Source: SKGA01 sp051819745 (GTDB taxonomy: Archaea; Nanobdellota; Nanobdellia; Woesearchaeales; SKGA01). From it: 24,630 nucleotides of DNA. Below, one piece after another: positions 14,620 to 21,436 of the stretch. Location: assembly GCA_051819745.1 (NCBI GenBank), contig JBNJGO010000011.1:1-24630 (forward strand). Reading direction: 5' to 3'. A program made the translations under genes and the position numbers. The notes beneath the pieces are model-generated. The model saw only the letters and a program-made list of their open reading frames with translations. It was not told the origin of the DNA and did no database searches. Position 1 is the first letter of the stretch. Each line of letters begins with the position of its first letter.

Positions 14620-16617
14620 GTGACAAAAAAAACAATTCCTTTACGATCAATCTATTACGAATGGGAATCAAGACTATTTCTTAATGCTTTATCCAAACAA
14701 GAATCCTTCTTTTCATCATTTGGAACTAATGTTCTCTCAAGAGATTCTCAAGGACGAGCAAAAAAAATTGTCTTCAAAGCTTACAATCCTGATATGAACA
14801 GCAAACTCTATCTCGTCGGTGATTTCAATAATTGGGGTGAAAAAAACCTTGAAACATATCAATTCAAACGAACAAAAGATGGTTTTCAAACACTCACCAC
14901 AACAAACATATCTCACAAGGACGAATATTTATTTATGATTGAACAACAAGGGAAAAAAAGATACTTAAGAGATCCTGCGACAACATACTTTTCAGACAAC
15001 GGAAACTCAATATTCTGGGATTATGATGATCCAACAACATATCAAAAACAACACCCTTCACCAAATACGATAAGACGACCAACACTATTACTTCAAACAG
15101 ATCTTCCTGGACTAGTATCAAGATGGCATGCTTTTGATACTGCTAGCGAACCACTTGGGAAAACCAACAAAGATTTATTCACTTACATAGCCGAATGCGG
15201 TGTTCTTGATGAAATAACTCGGCAAGGATACAATACCATACAATTCCTTCCGATTTCACAATCAATTGATGGAGATAACTGGAAATACCGATATCTCAGT
15301 CCATTTCCCTTCGCACTCCAAAAAAATTGGGGTGATCCTGATAGCTTCTCGCGTCTCGTTGATGAATGTCATAAAAGAGGAATAGCTGTTATTGCAGACA
15401 TCATACTATCGCATGGCCCCTTTAAAGATTTTAAGATTTTCAATATGGCTGGAGAAGACGTTGGAATCCACACGTGGACGGACGATAGAAATCAAGATGT
15501 GTTCTTTGACGAACAAACATCTTGGGGGACAAAACGATTCCGATTTTCAAACCCTCATATCAGAACATATCTTGTTGAAAGCGCTTTGCACTTTATGACA
15601 GCATATGATTTGGATGGATTTAGAGTTGATAATGTTGACGGAATACTACGACACGGAGATAATGGTCAGGGAGCCGACCGTGAAGGGGGAAGAGAATTTT
15701 TACAAACACTATGTCAGCAACTCTACGCTCACAATCCCCAACTACTCATTCATTTTGAAGCACATTATTTTTATGAGGATAACGCACGACACCTTGTCGC
15801 ACCTCTTGACAGCGATGAAAAAGCTCTGGGAGCAACAGCGTATGGGAGTTCAAGACTAACATACTTTCTTCACACAGAATACATGCTCAAAAGAGCCGAT
15901 GAAATTTCAATACAACAAATAGAAGATATTACTCTAGAAAAAGAACGAACGGGTTCAAACAGCACCATAGCGGACTTTCACAATCACGACGCAGCTGCAG
16001 GGCTTATGGAACAACGAGCAGTAGGATCATACGCATACCATGCTATGACGCTTGGAAATAAAAAACTTCACAAACACGCGATAGGAAAAATACAAACGAT
16101 GGAAGCTATTATAGCCCTTGCTTGTGAAGGTCGAATACTCGATCTCGCCCAAACATTCCTTCTTCAAACAGGAACCTTCGAGCACGATAGTAGTATACAC
16201 TGGAATTTATTATCAACATCACAATCATCAAAACAAGTAACCGGATTCAAGACAGCGATAAACACTCTACTTTCAAACGAACCGGCTTTCTGGCCTGAAA
16301 ACACTCTCTTTAGAACAATAAGTCATGTTGATGAGACTAATAACGTACTTGTTATACGACGAGAAGATAATACTCATGAAAATGGAAAAACCATATACGC
16401 TGTTATCAACTGCTCATCATCTAGTTTTGATTCATATGCTATAGGGGTGAAAGAAAACGCCCAATACAAAAAAATATTTGATAGTTCAAGAACACAACAC
16501 TACAACCCCGCCTTATCAAGAACTCTACGGTCAAAACCTAGCTCGAAATTCAAATGGTTTTCTCAAGAAATACAGTTCAAACTAAAACCATATCACATAA
16601 TCTGTTTCTCACTATAA
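14620..16617 (+). CDS. GH13 alpha-glucan enzyme, branching-enzyme-like
   Basis: The 665-residue protein has an N-terminal CBM48-like domain (about 45-130; LYLVGDFNNWGE is the typical motif) and a GH13 barrel. The triad is visible: the Asp of GFRVDN (about 337), the Glu of HFEAH (about 380) and the Asp of FHNHDAA (about 457). The C-terminal part, FLLQTGTFEHDSSIHWNLLS, resembles the LFMGxEFxxxxxxxW segment of glycogen branching enzymes. Such enzymes make alpha-1,6 branches in glycogen-like polymers; an amylase or transglycosylase role is not excluded. Region I reads ADIILSHG rather than D-x-x-x-N-H, and region II lacks the usual later His. No signal peptide, so probably cytoplasmic. I chose GTG 14620 for its spacing from GGTG; GTG 14614 is also in frame. 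It is convergent with NurA. Confidence 0.8.
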   Translation: MTKKTIPLRSIYYEWESRLFLNALSKQESFFSSFGTNVLSRDSQGRAKKIVFKAYNPDMNSKLYLVGDFNNWGEKNLETYQFKRTKDGFQTLTTTNISHKDEYLFMIEQQGKKRYLRDPATTYFSDNGNSIFWDYDDPTTYQKQHPSPNTIRRPTLLLQTDLPGLVSRWHAFDTASEPLGKTNKDLFTYIAECGVLDEITRQGYNTIQFLPISQSIDGDNWKYRYLSPFPFALQKNWGDPDSFSRLVDECHKRGIAVIADIILSHGPFKDFKIFNMAGEDVGIHTWTDDRNQDVFFDEQTSWGTKRFRFSNPHIRTYLVESALHFMTAYDLDGFRVDNVDGILRHGDNGQGADREGGREFLQTLCQQLYAHNPQLLIHFEAHYFYEDNARHLVAPLDSDEKALGATAYGSSRLTYFLHTEYMLKRADEISIQQIEDITLEKERTGSNSTIADFHNHDAAAGLMEQRAVGSYAYHAMTLGNKKLHKHAIGKIQTMEAIIALACEGRILDLAQTFLLQTGTFEHDSSIHWNLLSTSQSSKQVTGFKTAINTLLSNEPAFWPENTLFRTISHVDETNNVLVIRREDNTHENGKTIYAVINCSSSSFDSYAIGVKENAQYKKIFDSSRTQHYNPALSRTLRSKPSSKFKWFSQEIQFKLKPYHIICFSL

Positions 16618-16622
16618 TAACC

Positions 16623-16629
16623 TTTTTTT
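16623..16629 (+). terminator. T7 terminator after the GH13 gene
   Basis: Seven T residues follow the stop codon by five bases in the 36-bp gap between convergent genes. Confidence 0.4.
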
Positions 16630-16653
16630 GATTGAACAATTAAAAAATTATTC

Positions 16654-17673
16654 TCAAAATGAAAACGAATCAAGAATTTCATGAGCATTTTTGAAATGAA
16701 CTCCCCTTAATAGCTTATTACTTTCACCTTGTAACTGGCGATGAATATGCAATCGAGATTCTTGAATGCGATCATCTTCAATCCGTGCTAACTTGTCGGC
16801 TTCAACCAGTCCGTAAGGATATCCTAAAAAAACAGGATCACAAGAGGTCATTGATAATGTTGTAAGCAAATACTCTAGAGTGCCATAATATTCTTTTTGA
16901 ACATCAAGCACAAACGCGTGATCACTTTGAGGATGAAGTTTAACAAGATGAACGGTTGCAGGGTGTAACTTATTAGTATGATAACCTAATGCAGAACTCA
17001 ACCAGCTTTTTTTTCTTGGGGCACGATCAACCAAACCCTGCAAACTATCAACAGTATTAGATACTAGACTTGTTGTTTTTTGAAGTCCAATAAGAGAACA
17101 AGACCGAGTATGACATGACAACAATGTATGATTCAACATATCATTTTCTTCTTTTGAAAAACATCTTAACGAACCATCAATACAAACAACATCCGAAGTT
17201 GCAGTATGTTGTTTACCATATGATAATTCAAGAAGTCTTCTAATATCACCAAGACCTTTTTCCAAATCAGAATCAAAAGAACATCCAATACTATCTGATT
17301 TGAAAAAATCATCATCAAAAGGAATAACTTTTTTTCCATCACGAGCATAAAATGAAACAGAATTTTCTTGACGACTGATGAGAACAAAAAATTCTTCTTT
17401 TCGAACTCCAACTCGTTTCATACCCTTCCACGAACTCGACGCTGTACTAACAGTTCCTATCAACAAAGAAGGTGTTGAAAACACAACTTGCTGTCCGCCA
17501 TCAATAAACGTAATGATCTTTGTTTTCTCATGAGGTGAGGCAGAAGGTATTGTCGAAAATGAAACTGAAGAAAAATCCTTTCCAACATACTCTGGTGAAG
17601 AAAAATGCACTGTAGTAGAACCTTCTTGTCGAGATGAATGTAATTTCTTAAGTGTATCTTTTAAATCAGTCAT
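16654..17673 (-). CDS. NurA-family nuclease
   Basis: The 339-residue protein matches NurA, the 5'-3' exonuclease/endonuclease partner of HerA. Predicted active-site residues are Asp58 (ITFIDGG), Glu149 in the helix RRLLELSYG, Asp166 (CIDGSLR) and His331 (KNAHEILD). The FLGYPYGLVEADKLARI segment (about 282-298) is the characteristic NurA C-terminal motif. Length is normal. I chose ATG 17673; ATG 17679 and GTG 17682 are in frame, and AGGT near 17690 serves the latter best. The start lies about 20 bases after the stop of the upstream surface-protein gene, so the nuclease is probably translated from that transcript. HerA is encoded nearby but on the other strand. The identification is by motif; confidence is high for the fold, lower for activity. 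Confidence 0.78.
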   Translation of the reverse strand: MTDLKDTLKKLHSSRQEGSTTVHFSSPEYVGKDFSSVSFSTIPSASPHEKTKIITFIDGGQQVVFSTPSLLIGTVSTASSSWKGMKRVGVRKEEFFVLISRQENSVSFYARDGKKVIPFDDDFFKSDSIGCSFDSDLEKGLGDIRRLLELSYGKQHTATSDVVCIDGSLRCFSKEENDMLNHTLLSCHTRSCSLIGLQKTTSLVSNTVDSLQGLVDRAPRKKSWLSSALGYHTNKLHPATVHLVKLHPQSDHAFVLDVQKEYYGTLEYLLTTLSMTSCDPVFLGYPYGLVEADKLARIEDDRIQESRLHIHRQLQGESNKLLRGVHFKNAHEILDSFSF

Positions 17674-17695
17674 GAACATCACAACAAGTACCTGA

Positions 17696-18733
17696 TCAAT
17701 TGTTAGGTGAAAATTTATTAAAATACAATATTGCACCTGCAACAACTAAAACAAGCAATATAGGAAGCAATATGGCAATTAACGAATGATTGGAATCCTT
17801 TTTAGCAAGAATAATGGTATTTCCAGTGACGGTGGTTTCTTTTTGCACAGCATATGTTTTAGTTTCCTCTTCTTTAACGGATTTAACATGCCACATGATA
17901 ACAGGATCCTCTTCTATAATAATAGGTCTATCATTCTCAAACACTAATGTCGAAGCAGTGTCTGTAATTGATTTAGGAATCACTTCGATAATACGAACAT
18001 CCCCTTCATATCCCTTAATTGGATTGACACTTACTTGCACAGAGGTTTGTTTTACTGAAGAATTATCTGAATATGAAACATCACTATACATAATGGTTTT
18101 AGATATATCAAGAACATCTTGAGCCCTCTCTTGTTGGACCATAAATTCACTAGCATCAACAGAAAGATACTCTAGGATTGACTCAATAACTTTATCTTCA
18201 AAAGCCGATGAATTAATACTCTCCACGTCTTGTTCTTTTGAAGAAACATTTTGAGAAACAACAACTGGTTTTTTGACAGGAACAGATACATCTCTAGTCA
18301 TCACTTTCTTATCATTAATATCTAACTCTAACATAAATTCTGCCGTTTCTTGCTTTGAAGCAGTCACATTCCAAGCAAGATGATAATAGGTCTCACCATC
18401 AGAAGTATCATCTGCCTCAAAAAAAGTCATGTTGATAGCAGTTCCATTTTCTCTAATAAGATTCAGATTAACACTGTCATTTTGTGACGTGTTGATAAAA
18501 GCGACCGAAGAGATGACAAACGATTGCTTGGAAAAAACTTCTTTTGGAGTCCACAAGTAAATAAGATGATTCTGAGAGTCAGAACTCACACTTTCAACAC
18601 TCCCTTGTGCTAATACTGTATCAAACGAAGGGGTTTCAAACGCACTTGCAGGTGCGACCGGCGTTATAGCTAGCACTGCCAATAATACTAGCACGAGAAC
18701 TGTTCGATGTTGTGTTATCCATGCATGAACCAT
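17696..18733 (-). CDS. Surface-exposed protein with signal peptide and C-terminal membrane anchor
   Basis: The 345-residue protein starts with a signal peptide (basic MVHAWITQHR, hydrophobic core, APASA cleavage-like site near residue 31) and ends in one membrane helix (about 318-340) with a short basic tail. The extracellular part is beta-rich and holds about nine N-x-S/T sequons, so it may be N-glycosylated. The region from YEGDVRIIEVIPKSI to EEDPVIMWHVKSV resembles a domain common in archaeal cell-envelope proteins, where I-P-K and D-P-x-I-x-W are recurring elements. Function unknown. The promoter is leaderless, and the gene is divergent from the pilus-ATPase operon across a 407-bp gap. 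NurA follows about 20 bp downstream. Confidence 0.78.
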   Translation of the reverse strand: MVHAWITQHRTVLVLVLLAVLAITPVAPASAFETPSFDTVLAQGSVESVSSDSQNHLIYLWTPKEVFSKQSFVISSVAFINTSQNDSVNLNLIRENGTAINMTFFEADDTSDGETYYHLAWNVTASKQETAEFMLELDINDKKVMTRDVSVPVKKPVVVSQNVSSKEQDVESINSSAFEDKVIESILEYLSVDASEFMVQQERAQDVLDISKTIMYSDVSYSDNSSVKQTSVQVSVNPIKGYEGDVRIIEVIPKSITDTASTLVFENDRPIIIEEDPVIMWHVKSVKEEETKTYAVQKETTVTGNTIILAKKDSNHSLIAILLPILLVLVVAGAILYFNKFSPNN

Positions 18734-18753
18734 GAATCATATAAATATTCGAA

Positions 18754-18763
18754 ACTTTATATA
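18754..18763 (-). promoter_or_regulatory. TATA box for the surface-protein/NurA operon
   Basis: On the minus strand CCTATATAAAG is centred about 26 bp before ATG 18733, so transcription would begin at the start codon itself, with no leader. Confidence 0.55.
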
Positions 18764-18837
18764 GGTTTTTATTATTGATTGTGCCTATTTTAAAAAAAAT
18801 CATTATTGTATGGCGCTGTCCTAAAAGGTTGTATCTG

Positions 18838-18851
18838 AACGTTTGCACGTT
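18838..18851 (+). repeat. Small perfect hairpin
   Basis: AACGT (18838-18842), loop TTGC, ACGTT (18847-18851). It lies between the two divergent promoters and could be an operator or part of a small RNA. Confidence 0.4.
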
Positions 18852-18871
18852 ATTAAGGTATTTTTCCATTT

Positions 18872-18919
18872 CTCCCTCAAAACTCTTTTTCAAGGATTTT
18901 TTTTTATCCTAGCAGGGAG
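18872..18919 (+). repeat. Nested inverted repeat
   Basis: The outer arms CTCCCT (18872-18877) and AGGGAG (18914-18919) enclose inner arms AGGAT (18893-18897) and ATCCT (18906-18910) around a loop of eight T residues. The whole could fold as one RNA hairpin with an internal loop, or form a DNA cruciform or regulator site. Confidence 0.4.
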
Positions 18920-18946
18920 CAAAAGCACAATTAGTATTCTGTTCAA

Positions 18947-18999
18947 TATACAACACTATTCCTTGTGGGATGGGACCCTTTAAGGACAATATTTATAAA
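18947..18999 (+). repeat. 53-bp promoter block, copy B
   Basis: It aligns without gaps to 260-312 and ends in the TATA box AATATTTATAAA. The TATA predicts a transcription start near 19018-19022, about 120 nt before the chosen ATG of the secretion ATPase gene. Confidence 0.65.
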
Positions 19000-19015
19000 A
19001 CGAGACTGTTTTAAT

Positions 19016-19032
19016 ATCACCTGAGAGGTGAT
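19016..19032 (+). promoter_or_regulatory. Perfect 7-bp inverted repeat at the predicted transcription start
   Basis: ATCACCT (19016-19022), loop GAG, AGGTGAT (19026-19032). The right arm is an ideal archaeal Shine-Dalgarno sequence; the left arm is its complement and matches the usual 3' end of archaeal 16S rRNA. It sits 25-30 bp after the TATA box, so it could be an operator or a hairpin at the 5' end of the mRNA. Confidence 0.5.
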
Positions 19033-19140
19033 TGTTCGATTAGGGCGTTATAATCTTATTATCTTCTCTTCAAAAATATCTTCAAAAAACTAAATAGACA
19101 AGGGCGTACGGTTATTACTCTTTTGTGTGATTGTGATAGT

Positions 19141-21426
19141 ATGAAATCATTACCTACCAACAAGAAATTACGATATGAAGTAATCAGAGAAGGCGATGAG
19201 GTTATCATAAATGTCGACTACACCAAGCGAAGCAGAATACCTTCAATAGAAGACGATCCTGTCACCATGTCAGAAGCGATAACATTATTGATGGAAAATC
19301 CTGCAACGACCAAAATAATTTTCATGCAAAAACATGAGTATGAATACGACTTTGATCAAATACGATTACTATCTGAAATAGCTGTTCTCTACCGCAAACT
19401 CATACGAAAAAAAGACCTTTTCAGCTACTCATCACTAGCTCAATCGGTTGCTAATGTCCAACTATCAACAAAATACAACGAACTTCATAACGTCTTATTC
19501 TCAGAACTCAAAAAAGACCCTCTTTCCTGCTATGTCCACATCCGACGACTGCGAAGAAGAGAATTCATATTCCTTGATAAAGAAACAGACGATAATCTCA
19601 TCCAAGGACACCAGCATTATATCTCCCTTCTAGAAACACTTCTAAAAATGATTGAAGAAACAACGTTTTTCACACTTGCAAAACCCTACGTGGAAGGATA
19701 CAATCAAGGAGAGCGAGATGTCTACAGGAAAATATTCAATCCGACAATAAAACCAGACTTCATGTTTACAAAACTCATGGCAACATACCCTAAAGATGGT
19801 GTGGAACTAGATAATTATACGGTAGGCGATACTGAAATAGTAATTTTTGAAACACCCGACTCGGTCCAATACACATACCATGTTATGCCACCGGAATTCA
19901 AACTTGAAGAAGATGTCTATGACCTTCTTGACACTGCACGAAAAATACTCGGCGAACACAAACCAAAAGAAGAAGAATTCACCGATCCGATGAGAATGCG
20001 AGAAGTATTTTTTGATGTAGGAAAAGACCTTCTTGAAGAACTAGCGGACTATAGAAACATGAATCTGAACGATGATAAAATAGCAGAACTCGCCCGAATA
20101 CTAGTACGCTATACTGTCGGTTTCGGACTTATCGAAGTACTTCTCTCAGACCAAAAAACACAAGATATCTCAGTTAATAGTCCTGCAGGAGAAATACCTA
20201 TTTTTATCGTTCACGCCGATTATGACGACTGTGTCACAAACATATTTCCAACTATCGGCGATACTGAAAGTTGGGCGACAAAACTACGGATGATATCAGG
20301 ACGTTCACTTGATGAAGCAAATCCTATACTTGATACAGAAATAGAACTTCCTCAAGCAAGTGTTAGAACATCAACAATCACACAACCACTTGACCCCTCA
20401 GGATTGGCATTCTCTTTTCGAAGACACCGAAGCAAACCCTGGACGCTACCCTTATTTCTCAAATACAAGATGATATCACCACTTGCAGCGGGATTACTAT
20501 CCTTTCTCATTGACGGAACCCGAACAATGCTTGTTTGCGGAACTAGAAGCAGTGGAAAAAGCAGTTTCCTCTCATCACTACTCATCGAGATCATGAGACG
20601 ACACAGAGTTCTCACTATAGAAGACACTCTCGAGCTCCCCACAAAATCAATGAGAGAACTCGGCTTTAACATCCAACCACTCAAAGTAGCAAGCGCATTA
20701 TCAAAATCAGGAGGGGAAGTCAGCGCAGAAGATGGTATCCGAAGCACACTACGACTTGGAGATTCAGCACTAATTGTTGGAGAAGTAAGAAGCGGAGAAG
20801 CAAAATCACTCTATGAAGCGATGAGAGTGGGAGCAGCTGCAAATGTTGTTGCCGGAACAATACACGGCGATAGTCCATACGGAATTTTTGACCGATTAGT
20901 TAACGATATTGGCATACCAAAAACATCATTTAAAGCAACAGACATCATTATCATAGCAAACCCTATAAAATCAGCAGACGGCCTTCATAAGCTCAGACGA
21001 GTACTGCAAATAACAGAAGTAAGAAAATCATGGGATGATGATCCTTCAAGCGAAGGAGGATTTGTAGATTTGATGAAATACAATCCAGAAACAGATACTC
21101 TCGAACCAACCCCCGAACTTCTCAACGGAGAAAGTGACATCCTGAAAGATATCGCGGGAAAAGTAAAAGAATACACTGGAAACTGGGATGCGTTATGGGA
21201 AAATATCAAATTACGAGCACAAACAAAACAACGAATATATGAAATGAGCGAACAAGAACAACTCCCTGAACTCCTAGAAGCAGGTTTTGTCATCCTCGCC
21301 AACGATAAATTCCACAAGATTGTTGAAAAAATAATTCGAGAACAAGGACGTCCAGATAACGAAGCGATTTATTTCGAATGGAATACATGGTTAGAACGAG
21401 AAGTGAAACGACGAAAACTAACGTGA
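19141..21426 (+). CDS. Type II/IV secretion system ATPase (TadA/ArlI-like)
   Basis: The 761-residue protein powers a type IV pilus-like machine. A long N-terminal region (about 1-330) precedes the VirB11/GspE-type ATPase core. The core has Walker A GTRSSGKSS (about 467-475), the Asp/Glu box TIEDTLELP, Walker B-like LIVGEVR and the His box AGTIHGDSP. A C-terminal ~150-residue region ends in basic residues. Such ATPases form a cytoplasmic hexamer that works with a membrane platform protein, encoded here ten bases downstream. I chose ATG 19141; an in-frame TTG at 19123 is also possible, and no strong Shine-Dalgarno lies next to either. The transcript would have a ~120-nt leader from the promoter at 18988-18999. 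No pilin or prepilin peptidase gene is seen. Confidence 0.88.
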   Translation: MKSLPTNKKLRYEVIREGDEVIINVDYTKRSRIPSIEDDPVTMSEAITLLMENPATTKIIFMQKHEYEYDFDQIRLLSEIAVLYRKLIRKKDLFSYSSLAQSVANVQLSTKYNELHNVLFSELKKDPLSCYVHIRRLRRREFIFLDKETDDNLIQGHQHYISLLETLLKMIEETTFFTLAKPYVEGYNQGERDVYRKIFNPTIKPDFMFTKLMATYPKDGVELDNYTVGDTEIVIFETPDSVQYTYHVMPPEFKLEEDVYDLLDTARKILGEHKPKEEEFTDPMRMREVFFDVGKDLLEELADYRNMNLNDDKIAELARILVRYTVGFGLIEVLLSDQKTQDISVNSPAGEIPIFIVHADYDDCVTNIFPTIGDTESWATKLRMISGRSLDEANPILDTEIELPQASVRTSTITQPLDPSGLAFSFRRHRSKPWTLPLFLKYKMISPLAAGLLSFLIDGTRTMLVCGTRSSGKSSFLSSLLIEIMRRHRVLTIEDTLELPTKSMRELGFNIQPLKVASALSKSGGEVSAEDGIRSTLRLGDSALIVGEVRSGEAKSLYEAMRVGAAANVVAGTIHGDSPYGIFDRLVNDIGIPKTSFKATDIIIIANPIKSADGLHKLRRVLQITEVRKSWDDDPSSEGGFVDLMKYNPETDTLEPTPELLNGESDILKDIAGKVKEYTGNWDALWENIKLRAQTKQRIYEMSEQEQLPELLEAGFVILANDKFHKIVEKIIREQGRPDNEAIYFEWNTWLEREVKRRKLT

Positions 21427-21436
21427 AGGTACCCTC

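Larger units (their letters stand above)
18734..19140. other. Gene-free intergenic region between divergent operons
   Basis: This 407-bp stretch holds the minus-strand promoter of the surface-protein gene, a small hairpin (18838-18851), a nested inverted repeat (18872-18919), copy B of the promoter block (18947-18999) and a perfect inverted repeat (19016-19032). About 110 bases then lead to the ATG at 19141. I see no tRNA, C/D box RNA or convincing small gene. Confidence 0.6.

Noticed and set aside
18636..18893. An 85-residue minus-strand frame overlapping the surface-protein start
   Set aside because: It overlaps the signal-peptide codons in another frame and includes the TATA box and hairpins; the surface protein is far better supported.
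18814..18925. A C/D box or H/ACA guide RNA, or a tRNA
   Set aside because: A CTGA occurs near 18835 but no RTGATGA C box or paired D' box is placed correctly, and there is no ACA tail or tRNA T-loop with pairing stem. The TTCGATT near 19034 has no matching stem.
19028..19093. A 21-codon GTG leader frame after the 19016-19032 hairpin
   Set aside because: Its start codon lies inside the Shine-Dalgarno arm itself, leaving no proper spacing, and the peptide has no recognisable pattern.
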